Positions 6,856 through 14,436 of a stretch of DNA of 27,394 nt are shown here, one piece after another. A program made the translations under genes and the position numbers. The notes under the pieces were generated by a model, which saw only the letters and a program-made list of their open reading frames with translations, ran no database searches and was not told the origin of the DNA. Numbering within the stretch: position 1 is the first letter of the stretch; each line of letters begins with the position of its first letter. This DNA comes from Clostridium_T sp040217795 (lineage in GTDB: Bacteria > Bacillota > Clostridia > Clostridiales > Clostridiaceae). Location: contig JBEHWK010000032.1 of NCBI GenBank assembly GCA_040217795.1, forward strand, positions 1 to 27,394, read 5' to 3'.

Positions 6856-9042
6856 CTAAACTGCTTCTTCGTCAAAACTCCCATTTGAGAATTGACTGTT
6901 ATATAGATCTGCATAGAATCCGTTTTGTTCCATAAGTTCTTTGTGATTTCCCTGCTCAATTACTGTTCCCTGATTCATTACAAGTATAAGATCTGCATCC
7001 CTTATTGTAGATAATCTATGTGCAATGACAAAGCTTGTTCTTCCCTTCATCAGGTTGTTCATAGCCTTTTGTATATAAACTTCTGTTCTTGTATCAACAC
7101 TGCTTGTAGCTTCATCAAGTATCAGTATGGCAGGATCAGCCAGTATTGCCCTTGCAATAGTAAGCAGCTGCTTTTGACCTTGAGAAATATTAGATGCTTC
7201 TTCATTTAGCTCAGTATCATATCCATGATCCAGGGTTCTGATAAAATGATCCGCATGAGCTGCTTTGGCTGCTCTTATTATCTCTTCCTCAGTTGCATCT
7301 TTTTTACCATAAGCTATGTTGTCCCTTATTGATCCGTTGAAAGACCAGGTATCCTGAAGAACCATCCCAAATATATTACGAAGGTTTTCACGGGTTAACT
7401 CCCTTATATCAATTCCATCTAGAGTTATATTACCGCCATTGACTTCATAAAATCTCATTAGAAGATTAACCAAAGTGGTCTTTCCTGCCCCTGTAGGTCC
7501 TACTATGGCTATAGTTTGTCCTGGTTTTACGTCTATGTTCATATCCTCAATAAGCTTCACATCTTCTTTGTAGCTGAAGTTCACATGCTCAAACTTTACA
7601 GCTCCTGTTGGATTTTCCAGCACTTTAGGTTCTGCTATTTCAGGAACTTCTTCCTCTTCATCAAGAACTTCAAACACACGCTCAGCCGCTGCAACAGTTG
7701 ATTGAATTGTATTTGCAATATTTGCTGTCTGGTTTATAGGTTGTGAGAATTGTCTCATGTATTGGATGAATGCCTGAATGTCTCCAACTTCTATAGCTTT
7801 CTTCGTAGCTAAATATCCACCTGTAACACATACCACCACATATCCGATGTTATTTACGAATTGCATTAACGGCATGATAAGTCCGGAAATGAACTGAGCT
7901 TTCCAGCCTACTTTATATAAATCCTCATTCACATTTTCAAACTTGGCCAGAGAAGCTTTTTCCCGTCCAAAGGCTTTAACTATGTTATGGCCTGTATACA
8001 TTTCTTCAATATGCCCGTTCAATTCACCCAAGTGCTTTTGCTGAGCTGAGAAGTATTTTTGAGATTTTCCAAGCAGAGGCCTTATAAGGAAAATGCTCAC
8101 TGGTAAAACTGCCACCGCTATAAGTGTCATTAAAGGACTTATTGTAAGCATCATCACTATTATACCTATTATGCTTACTATTGAAGTAATAAGCTGGGTA
8201 AGTGATTGCTGAATTGTTGCCCCAACCGTATCCAGATCATTTGTAAAACGGCTGAGAACTTCCCCTTTTGTTCTTCCATCAAAATATTTCAAAGGAAGCT
8301 TTTCGAGCTTATTATTCAGGTCTTTTCTCATATCATAAACTGTAACCTGAGCTACTCCGGACATTATCCATCCTTGAATGAAACTGAACAATGAACTTAT
8401 AATATAGAATCCAATCAATAAAAGCAGTATATTTCGTATATATTGGAAGTCTATCGCCGGTTTGTACTGGCTGAAAATGGCCTTTACTGTATCCACATCA
8501 CCGGACTTCATTGCCGTATTAAGCTTAGTCAAATCATCCTGAGGCATGTATTTTGACAATATATCCTGTAACTTCTGCTGTTTTTCCTTCATTTCAGGTG
8601 TATTTTGAGCTTCAATTGCCTGCTGCATCTGAAGCTGTGCCTGAGCCATAATTTGCTGAGCCTGCTGAGGATTCGCTTTTATCTGCTCCTGAATTTTCTT
8701 TTGAGCCTCCTGAGTCTGTGTCTTAATCTGCTCAGTGCCTTTAATTACTGCATCTGATACGGCACTGTATTCATATTTTGACATCAATCCCTCAAATAGT
8801 TTTGTTGTAGCTTTACCCATTATCTTAGGGCTCACTATCATAAATATTGTACTTAATATAGCTACTAGAAATACAGTTACTATACGTACAGTATGAGGCC
8901 TTAAATATCCTAAAAGTCTTCTGCCTGTCCCTTTAAAATCCTTGGCTTTTTCTCCGGCCATTACAACTCCCATAGGTCCTCCGCCCATGTGGCCTCCGCC
9001 TGGACCGCCTCTTCTTGGTCCGTTATTTCTCATTTCACTCAT
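6856..9042 (-). CDS. Heterodimeric ABC exporter half with canonical ATPase motifs and a long external insertion
   Basis: This 728-residue protein is a membrane-ATPase fusion of the multidrug/lipid exporter class. A glycine-rich N-terminus (1-30) is followed by TM1 (about 52-71), then about 125 residues rich in Gln, Ala and Lys before TM2 (about 201-221), the remaining helices, and the nucleotide-binding domain: Walker A GPTGAGKT 515-522, signature ISQGQ 619-623, Walker B ILILDEATSSVD 639-650 with catalytic Glu644, and switch His675. The altered signature (SQGQ for SGGQ) with a normal Glu is typical of one half of pairs such as BmrCD or TM287/288. Its ATG overlaps the stop of the upstream ABC gene (ATGA), with AGGAGG inside that gene. 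Halves of this type are usually 570-680 residues, so the loop insertion is long. Substrate unknown. Confidence 0.93.
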   Translation of the reverse strand: MSEMRNNGPRRGGPGGGHMGGGPMGVVMAGEKAKDFKGTGRRLLGYLRPHTVRIVTVFLVAILSTIFMIVSPKIMGKATTKLFEGLMSKYEYSAVSDAVIKGTEQIKTQTQEAQKKIQEQIKANPQQAQQIMAQAQLQMQQAIEAQNTPEMKEKQQKLQDILSKYMPQDDLTKLNTAMKSGDVDTVKAIFSQYKPAIDFQYIRNILLLLIGFYIISSLFSFIQGWIMSGVAQVTVYDMRKDLNNKLEKLPLKYFDGRTKGEVLSRFTNDLDTVGATIQQSLTQLITSIVSIIGIIVMMLTISPLMTLIAVAVLPVSIFLIRPLLGKSQKYFSAQQKHLGELNGHIEEMYTGHNIVKAFGREKASLAKFENVNEDLYKVGWKAQFISGLIMPLMQFVNNIGYVVVCVTGGYLATKKAIEVGDIQAFIQYMRQFSQPINQTANIANTIQSTVAAAERVFEVLDEEEEVPEIAEPKVLENPTGAVKFEHVNFSYKEDVKLIEDMNIDVKPGQTIAIVGPTGAGKTTLVNLLMRFYEVNGGNITLDGIDIRELTRENLRNIFGMVLQDTWSFNGSIRDNIAYGKKDATEEEIIRAAKAAHADHFIRTLDHGYDTELNEEASNISQGQKQLLTIARAILADPAILILDEATSSVDTRTEVYIQKAMNNLMKGRTSFVIAHRLSTIRDADLILVMNQGTVIEQGNHKELMEQNGFYADLYNSQFSNGSFDEEAV

Positions 9043-10766
9043 GATATCTCCTCCTCTGAAAGCTGTGAAGATACAATTTCATGGTATATTTCACAGGTAT
9101 TTAGAAGCTCTTTATGAGTTCCTGTTCCTACTATTTTTCCTTCTTCCAGTACTATGATTCTGTCTGCATCCATAACTGTGCTGACTCTCTGGGCAACAAT
9201 AAGAACTGTTGATTTTCCTGTTTCACCCTTAAGAGCTGCTCTTAATTTCGCATCAGTCTTAAAATCCAAAGCTGAAAAGCTGTCATCAAATACATATATC
9301 TCAGGCTTTCTAACCAATGCTCTGGCTATTGCAAGACGCTGCTTCTGCCCTCCGGATACATTTCCGCCGCCTTGCGCTATATACGATTCATAGCCATCCT
9401 TCATATTGGATATAAAATCCGCTGCTTGTGCCACTTCCGCTGCATGAATAACCTCTTCATCAGTGGCATCTTCCTTACCATATCTTATGTTTTCAGCTAT
9501 AGTTCCTGAGAATAATACAGCTTTTTGGGGAATCAGCCCTATCTTCTTTCTAAGTTCCTCTTGAGCCATATCTCTGATGTTTACGCCATCTACATAGATA
9601 TTTCCGCTTTCTATATCATAAAAACGTGGTATTAAATTAATCAGCGCAGTTTTACCTGATCCTGTACTTCCTATTATAGCTGTTGTTTCACCTGGTCTTG
9701 CATCAAAAGAAATGTTGTTCAGTACAGGTTCCTCTGCTCCTGGATATCTGAATACAACATTCCTGAATTCCACATGCCCGCGCTCTTCCTTAGCTTCTTC
9801 AGGTTTCTTCGGATCCAGAATTTCATGTTTTAAATCAAGAACTTCATTTATTCTTACAGCTGATGCAGATGCTCTTGGTATTAGAATAAACATCATAGCA
9901 ACCATAACCACTGACATCATTATCTGCATGGAGTACTGAATAAATGCCATTAAGTCTCCGACCTTCAATTCTCCAATATCTATGCGGTTAGCTCCAAACC
10001 AAAGTATTCCGATGGTCATAAGATTAAATATCAGCATCATCAACGGCATAAGCACTGCCATCATCTTGTTTACTTTTATTGCAACATCAGTCAATTCTTT
10101 ATTTGCTTCTTTAAACTTTTCATTTTCAAATTCAGTTCTGTTAAAAGCCCTGATAACTCTTATACCAGAAAGCCCTTCTCTTACTACAAGATTCAGCCTA
10201 TCCACTTTTTTCTGCATGCTCTTGAATAAAGGCATTCCTTTCAGCCCTACAAAAATCATCATTCCTAAAACAAATGGAATAGCAACTGCGATAACCCTTG
10301 AAAGGTATACATCCTTTGAAAGGGCCATAATAAGTCCTCCTATAAACATCATAGGAGCCATAACCAATATTCTCAGTCCCATTATCATAACTGTCTGAAC
10401 TTGAGTTATATCATTTGTTGTTCTTGTTATAAGTGAAGACGTAGGAATTTTATTAAACTCATTAAGAGCAAAACCTTCCACATGGGTGAACACTTCTTTT
10501 CTTATATCCTTGGCAAAAGCCATGGCAACCTTAGATGCAAAAAGCGCTGCAACTACAGAACAGGCAGCTCCTCCCAAAGCTATACCAAGCATTTCTGCAC
10601 CTTTTTGAAGTATGTAATCCACATCTCCGTTCACTATTCCGGTATCAACAATACTTGACATAATATTAGGCAAAGTGAGTTCTGCCATGACTTGCAGGAA
10701 GATCAGCACTAATATTGCAATAACTTGTATTGAATATCTTTTTAAAAACCTGAATAATTTTATCAT
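9039..10766 (-). CDS. Heterodimeric ABC exporter half with degenerate ATPase site
   Basis: This 575-residue partner has six hydrophobic spans (about 10-300) and an ATPase domain with Walker A GSTGSGKT 366-373, normal signature VSGGQ 470-474, and a Walker B ending YVFDDSFSALD in which Asp495 replaces the catalytic Glu. The switch histidine is replaced by Gln526 (VAQRVST). These are the marks of the half that supplies the degenerate site in heterodimeric exporters; its SGGQ completes the working site with Glu644 of the partner. It follows marR by 30 bases and overlaps the next gene by four, so the three form one operon. The probable role is export of drugs, peptides or lipids under MarR control. 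Specificity cannot be read. Confidence 0.94.
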   Translation of the reverse strand: MIKLFRFLKRYSIQVIAILVLIFLQVMAELTLPNIMSSIVDTGIVNGDVDYILQKGAEMLGIALGGAACSVVAALFASKVAMAFAKDIRKEVFTHVEGFALNEFNKIPTSSLITRTTNDITQVQTVMIMGLRILVMAPMMFIGGLIMALSKDVYLSRVIAVAIPFVLGMMIFVGLKGMPLFKSMQKKVDRLNLVVREGLSGIRVIRAFNRTEFENEKFKEANKELTDVAIKVNKMMAVLMPLMMLIFNLMTIGILWFGANRIDIGELKVGDLMAFIQYSMQIMMSVVMVAMMFILIPRASASAVRINEVLDLKHEILDPKKPEEAKEERGHVEFRNVVFRYPGAEEPVLNNISFDARPGETTAIIGSTGSGKTALINLIPRFYDIESGNIYVDGVNIRDMAQEELRKKIGLIPQKAVLFSGTIAENIRYGKEDATDEEVIHAAEVAQAADFISNMKDGYESYIAQGGGNVSGGQKQRLAIARALVRKPEIYVFDDSFSALDFKTDAKLRAALKGETGKSTVLIVAQRVSTVMDADRIIVLEEGKIVGTGTHKELLNTCEIYHEIVSSQLSEEEIS

Positions 10767-10796
10767 CTACCTCAACTCCATTCTAAAAAATTGTTA

Positions 10797-11264
10797 TTAA
10801 AATTCTGGGAATTCTTTGTCCAGTTTTTCTTCATTTATATCTTCCAAGTTAGATTTCATTTGCATTAAAAACCTTCGGAACAATATTAATTCTTCATTGG
10901 TAAAATTTTTAAAGCAATTTTCACCTATTTCATCGTAATACCCCTTAAGCTTTAAGCCCAGTTTCTCTCCTGCTTCTGTAGGATAAACCCTTAGGATCCT
11001 TTGATCATCCTCATCAACCTTACGTTCTATAAGGCTGGCTTTTTCCATTTTTTTAATCATTCCTGTCACTGTTGCGGGCTTCACATTTAAAATTTTTGCA
11101 AGCTGATTTTGGCTTATGCCCTTGTTATGTCCTACCGCCTGTAATAAATGTGCCTGTCCAGGATGCAGACCTAGAGAATCCAGCAACCTATGGGCTCTGG
11201 CAAACTTCAACTTTATTACCTGATTAAAAATAGCATATAAGGAATCCTCATTAATACCTTCCAT
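10797..11264 (-). CDS. MarR-family transcriptional regulator of the ABC exporter operon
   Basis: This is a small winged-helix repressor of about 155 residues. The HTH is clear (ISQNQLAKILNVKPATVTGM) and is followed by the wing (RKVDEDDQRILRVYPTEAG). Such proteins bind palindromes as dimers and leave DNA when a small ligand binds. An open frame begins five codons further up (ATG at 11279), but that stretch contains GGAGGTG, the ribosome site for the ATG at 11264, so the shorter form is preferred. It is the first gene of the marR-ABC-ABC operon, with a consensus promoter and a palindromic operator directly upstream, implying autoregulation. The ligand is unknown. Confidence 0.92.
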   Translation of the reverse strand: MEGINEDSLYAIFNQVIKLKFARAHRLLDSLGLHPGQAHLLQAVGHNKGISQNQLAKILNVKPATVTGMIKKMEKASLIERKVDEDDQRILRVYPTEAGEKLGLKLKGYYDEIGENCFKNFTNEELILFRRFLMQMKSNLEDINEEKLDKEFPEF

Positions 11265-11279
11265 CTTATACACCTCCAT

Positions 11280-11298
11280 TTAGTTAGGCAACTAACTA
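11280..11298. promoter_or_regulatory. Palindromic MarR operator
   Basis: TTAGTT-AGGC-AACTAA at 11280-11295 is a perfect 16-base palindrome. An overlapping form TAGTTA-N6-TAACTA covers 11281-11298. Spacing and sequence resemble operators of many MarR-family repressors. It lies just downstream of the promoter -10 and directly before the ribosome site of marR, where binding would block the whole exporter operon. Confidence 0.75.
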
Positions 11299-11304
11299 TT
11301 TATC

Positions 11305-11333
11305 ATATTAGCACCTGTCGAGTTTTCAGTCAA
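11305..11333 (-). promoter_or_regulatory. Promoter of the marR-ABC operon
   Basis: On the minus strand TTGACT (11328-11333) and TAATAT (11305-11310) are separated by 17 bases. The predicted start of transcription falls inside the palindrome at 11280-11298. Confidence 0.7.
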
Positions 11334-11339
11334 CATTTT

Positions 11340-11611
11340 ATAATCCCAAACTTGTTAACAATTTCTTGACAGATTTGATTATTCCTCCTTATTCCTCCTT
11401 ATTCCTTCATTAATCACATGTTCCAGAATATGATCATAAAGACCAAATTATTAAGACAATATAAGCTATAATGCTTCTGCCTCTCTTTTTTAATTTAAAT
11501 TTATTGTTTAGCTCCCTAATAAATTTTATATTGTTAATAAATAATAAATATCATATAATATTAATTAATATATCATATCTGTATAATACAGACGTAAAGG
11601 ATGTTTATATT
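11340..11611. other. Non-coding gap between marR and proC, left part
   Basis: This is very AT-rich sequence with no supported gene. A 10-base unit ATTCCTCCTT occurs twice in tandem at 11381-11400 and a third partial copy follows at 11401. Runs of AT-only sequence follow around 11500-11580. Confidence 0.5.
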
Positions 11612-11760
11612 ATGCTTTAAAGCCTTTTTATCGCTCATGGAGCTCCAAACATTATTTATGACTCTAATAAGTATACTGATTTATTGAAAAATTATGCTGA
11701 TTCCATTTGGAAGCCTTGCTCTTGATATCTGGATATTCAGCTAAAGTTTCCTATCCCCCT
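11612..11760 (+). pseudogene. Decayed fragment of a LigB/DODA-type extradiol dioxygenase
   Basis: Reading from the ATG at 11612 gives Met-Leu-stop and then, in the same frame, SLFIAHGAPNIIYDSNKY followed by TDLLKNYADSIWKPCS and a stop at 11723. A shift of one frame continues as ALLLISGYSAKVS. This matches the start of the LigB-superfamily (YgiD/DODA-like) proteins: FI(S/A)HG(A/S)P near residue 5-12, then a KPKAIVVISAHW-type strand. It has an early stop, a frameshift, and loses everything after about 50 residues, running into the proC promoter. An AAAGG precedes the ATG. The frame match over two segments makes chance unlikely, but the fragment is short. Confidence 0.5.
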
Positions 11761-11766
11761 TTTTTG

Positions 11767-11775
11767 TGGTAAAAT
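11767..11775 (+). promoter_or_regulatory. Extended -10 promoter of proC
   Basis: TGGTAAAAT is an extended -10 (TGn plus TAAAAT) about 30 bases before the proC ATG. The matching -35 region is weak, which extended -10 promoters tolerate. Confidence 0.5.
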
Positions 11776-11805
11776 ATTTTTAGTTACATTAAGGGGGTAT
11801 TTTTA

Positions 11806-12621
11806 ATGTCTAAAAATATAGGATTTATTGGCTGCGGCAATATGGCTCAGGCTATTATTGGCGGCATTGTATCATCAAAATTTGCTTCTCCGGAAAACAT
11901 AACTGCTTCAGATATTTCTGAAAAAGCATTATCTTCAGCTGCAGAGAGGTTCGGAATTAATGTTTCCAATAACAATAAGACTGCTGCAGAAAATGCAGAT
12001 GTTATCGTATTAGCTGTTAAGCCTCAGTTCTTTACTGATATGCTGGCTGATATTAAGCCTGTTTTAAAGAAGGATGTGCTTATAATCACCATAGCTGCAG
12101 GTATTCCTGTTAAATTCTTAGAGGAAACCTTAGGCACAGACACAAAGATTGTAAGAGTAATGCCTAATACAGCCGCACTTGTGGGTGAAAGCATAACTCT
12201 TATATGCAAGAACTTCATAGTGACAGAAGAAGAATTCAACTATTCAGTAGATTTATTTAACAATGTAGGTAAAACAGAAATTGTTGATGAGCCAATGATT
12301 GATAAGGCATTAGCCATAGGAGGATCTTCTCCTGCAATGGTATATATGTTCATTGAGGCTATGGCTGACGGGGCAGTTCTTCACGGAGTTCCCAGGGATA
12401 AAGCCTATAAAATAGCAGCTCAGGCTGTTTTAGGTTCTGCAAAAATGGTTCTGGAATCAGGAATTCATCCAGGGGCCTTGAAGGACATGGTATGTTCTCC
12501 AGCCGGAACAACCATAGAAGCTGTTTATACTCTTGAAAAAAATAATTTCAGGGGTGCTGTTATGGGAGCTATTGATTCCTGCACTCAAAAAGCAATAAAT
12601 ATGTCTAACAGCAAAAAATAA
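11806..12621 (+). CDS. proC: Pyrroline-5-carboxylate reductase
   Basis: ProC catalyses the last step of proline synthesis, NAD(P)H-dependent reduction of pyrroline-5-carboxylate. The 271-residue protein starts with the Rossmann motif GFIGCGNMAQAIIGG (6-20) and carries the family signature near the C-terminus (PGALKDMVCSPAGTTIEAV, about 222-241). Length and motifs are normal. The ribosome site AAGGGGG (11791-11797) fixes the ATG. It is a single-gene unit between a decayed fragment and the convergent riboflavin operon. Confidence 0.97.
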   Translation: MSKNIGFIGCGNMAQAIIGGIVSSKFASPENITASDISEKALSSAAERFGINVSNNNKTAAENADVIVLAVKPQFFTDMLADIKPVLKKDVLIITIAAGIPVKFLEETLGTDTKIVRVMPNTAALVGESITLICKNFIVTEEEFNYSVDLFNNVGKTEIVDEPMIDKALAIGGSSPAMVYMFIEAMADGAVLHGVPRDKAYKIAAQAVLGSAKMVLESGIHPGALKDMVCSPAGTTIEAVYTLEKNNFRGAVMGAIDSCTQKAINMSNSKK

Positions 12622-12623
12622 GA

Positions 12624-12648
12624 CGGAGCGCATGCTCCGCCTTTTTTT
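12624..12648. terminator. Terminator shared by proC and the riboflavin operon
   Basis: CGGAGC-GCAT-GCTCCG at 12624-12639 is a GC-rich 6-bp stem followed by CCTTTTTTT on the plus strand. On the minus strand the same stem is followed by TCTTATTTTTT, so it can end both proC and ribH transcripts. Confidence 0.92.
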
Positions 12649-12661
12649 CATTCAAAGTTAA

Positions 12662-13126
12662 TTATATGAATTCTTTTAATAAATTTGCCATTTCTATAGC
12701 AGAAACTGCAGCATCATATCCCTTGTTTCCTGCTTTAGTTCCAGCTCTTTCTATTGCCTGCTCTATAGAGTCTGTTGTTAATATACCAAATATTACAGGT
12801 AATCCGGTACTTAATGAAACATTAGCTATTCCCTTTGAAGCTTCTGCACATACATAATCAAAGTGTGGTGTAGATCCTTTTATTACAGCCCCTAAACATA
12901 TAACAGCATCATATTTCTTGCTTTCAGCCATTTTCTTAGCCGCAAGCGGAACTTCAAATGCGCCTGGAACCCAAGCTATTTCTATATCTTCATCGTTAGC
13001 ACCATGTCTTTTAAACCCGTCTATTGCTCCTCCCAAAAGTTTAGAACCTATAAACTCATTAAACCTTCCTACAACAATACCAAATTTCAAACCTTTTGCA
13101 ACTAAATTTCCTTCGTAATTTTTCAT
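12662..13126 (-). CDS. ribH: 6,7-dimethyl-8-ribityllumazine synthase
   Basis: RibH condenses 3,4-dihydroxy-2-butanone 4-phosphate with the ribitylamino-uracil to give lumazine. The 154-residue protein shows the family motifs GRFNEFIG (20-27), WVPGAFEVP (52-60), and GSTPHFDYV with catalytic His88, plus the late FGILTTDSIEQA and AGNKG segments. Family members form 60-subunit shells or pentamers. It is the last gene of the rib operon, 25 bases after ribB, with AGGAGG before its ATG. Confidence 0.98.
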   Translation of the reverse strand: MKNYEGNLVAKGLKFGIVVGRFNEFIGSKLLGGAIDGFKRHGANDEDIEIAWVPGAFEVPLAAKKMAESKKYDAVICLGAVIKGSTPHFDYVCAEASKGIANVSLSTGLPVIFGILTTDSIEQAIERAGTKAGNKGYDAAVSAIEMANLLKEFI

Positions 13127-13151
13127 TCTTAATTCCTCCTAAAATATATTT

Positions 13152-13763
13152 TTATCTTTTTTCCTTTAAGTATTCTATCAAAGCTTCTATTGTAATAATC
13201 TTCAAACCATGTTTTTCGCTATATTTCATAAGATCATCAACTCTTGCCATAGTTCCGTCATCATTCATGATTTCACATATAACTCCGGCTGGCTTTAACC
13301 CTGCCAACCTTGGCAAATCTACTGCTGCTTCTGTGTGTCCTGGTCTTTCCAAAACCCCGCCTTTTTTAGCAACCAGAGGGAATACATGGCCAGGTCTCTT
13401 GAAGTCCTCAGGTTTTGAAGCTTCATCAATTATTTTGTTTACTGTGTCAGCTCTTTCAAAAGCTGATATTCCTGTTGTGGTGCCCATCCAATCAACAGAA
13501 ACTGTAAAAGCAGTTCCATGGTTGTCAGTATTGGTCTCCACCATAGGGTGGAAATTCAACCTGTCAGCTATAGCCTCATCTATAGGTGTACAGATTAATC
13601 CTCTTCCATGAGTGGCCATAAAGTTTATGTCCTTACCTTCAGCCTTCTCAGCAGCCATAAGAAGATCTCCTTCATTTTCCCTGTCTTCGTTATCTACTAC
13701 AACAATAATTTTTCCGTCTTTGATATCCTGAATAGCCTCTTCAATAGTATTAAATTTATACAT
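13152..13763 (-). CDS. ribB: 3,4-dihydroxy-2-butanone 4-phosphate synthase, single-domain
   Basis: This enzyme makes the four-carbon unit of riboflavin from ribulose 5-phosphate. Motifs are complete: DNEDRENEGD (24-33), ATHGRGLICTPI, the FKRPGHVFPL block and ERPGHTEAAVDL. The likely start is the ATG at 13763, because GGCGGAG lies 8 bases upstream; a frame open to 13793 would overlap ribE by 11 bases and has no good ribosome site. The protein is about 203 residues and ends at the normal end of the RibB domain (ITIEALIEYLKEKR). In Bacillus and many clostridia the gene at this operon position is a RibBA fusion with a C-terminal GTP cyclohydrolase II. Here that domain is absent and ribH begins after 25 bases, so the committed step must be encoded elsewhere. 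Confidence 0.95.
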   Translation of the reverse strand: MYKFNTIEEAIQDIKDGKIIVVVDNEDRENEGDLLMAAEKAEGKDINFMATHGRGLICTPIDEAIADRLNFHPMVETNTDNHGTAFTVSVDWMGTTTGISAFERADTVNKIIDEASKPEDFKRPGHVFPLVAKKGGVLERPGHTEAAVDLPRLAGLKPAGVICEIMNDDGTMARVDDLMKYSEKHGLKIITIEALIEYLKEKR

Positions 13764-13782
13764 TTGCAGAACTCCGCCTTTC

Positions 13783-14436
13783 TTAAAATCCATTTTCCAA
13801 TAGAAAATCCATTGTTAAAGAACTTTTCTTCTTTTCTTCCTTACCTTTATTAAAACTTAAGAGCTTCTCAACATATTTTCCTAATACGTCACACTCTAAA
13901 TTGACACGTTCCCCTTTTCCTTTTTTAAGAAGGGTAGTTTCCTCCCCTGTATGAGGAATTATAGATACCTTGAATACTTCACTGTCTACACATGCCACAG
14001 TAAGGCTTATGCCATCAATTGCAACAGAGCCTTTCTCAACCACATATTTAAGCACATCTGCCGGTGCAGCTATTGTTATCCATACAGCATTTGACTCCCT
14101 TTTGATATCCGCTATTGTGCCAACGTCATCAATATGTCCGCTTACAATATGACCTCCCAGTCTGTCATTCAAGCTCAGGGCTCTTTCAAGGTTAACCCTT
14201 GCTCCTGGTTTTAAATCTCCTAGGCTGCTTCTTCTCATGGTTTCTGCCATGACATCCGCATAATAGCCATTGCTCCAGAAATCAGTCACTGTCAGGCAGA
14301 CTCCGTTGGTGCTTATACTGTCTCCTAATTTTGTGTCCTTCATTACCTTTTCGGCCCTGACTTTTATTCTTGATCCTGCTCCAGCCTTCTTTACTTCCTC
14401 AATTACACCTATTTCTTCAATTATTCCGGTAAACAA
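13783..14436 (-). CDS. ribE: Riboflavin synthase alpha chain
   Basis: This enzyme dismutates two lumazines to riboflavin. The 217-residue protein begins MFTGIIEEIG, the canonical start of the family, and has two lumazine-binding barrel repeats (about 1-95 and 96-190); the second opens with GGHIVSGHIDDVG. A charged tail of about 20 residues follows, slightly longer than usual. The start codon is TTG and lies inside the end of ribD (16-base overlap), with AAGGTGAG as ribosome site, which suggests translational coupling. It is the second gene of the operon. Confidence 0.97.
   Translation of the reverse strand: MFTGIIEEIGVIEEVKKAGAGSRIKVRAEKVMKDTKLGDSISTNGVCLTVTDFWSNGYYADVMAETMRRSSLGDLKPGARVNLERALSLNDRLGGHIVSGHIDDVGTIADIKRESNAVWITIAAPADVLKYVVEKGSVAIDGISLTVACVDSEVFKVSIIPHTGEETTLLKKGKGERVNLECDVLGKYVEKLLSFNKGKEEKKKSSLTMDFLLENGF

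Noticed and set aside
9982..10398. Plus-strand open frame of 138 codons inside the first ABC gene
   Set aside because: It lies opposite membrane helices of a clear ABC exporter; hydrophobic antisense frames are expected there.
11380..11410. CRISPR-like or direct-repeat array
   Set aside because: Repeat unit is only 10 bases with no spacers; simple tandem duplication.
13096..13611. Plus-strand open frame of 171 codons across ribB
   Set aside because: It is antisense to an intact conserved enzyme, without ribosome site or known domain.
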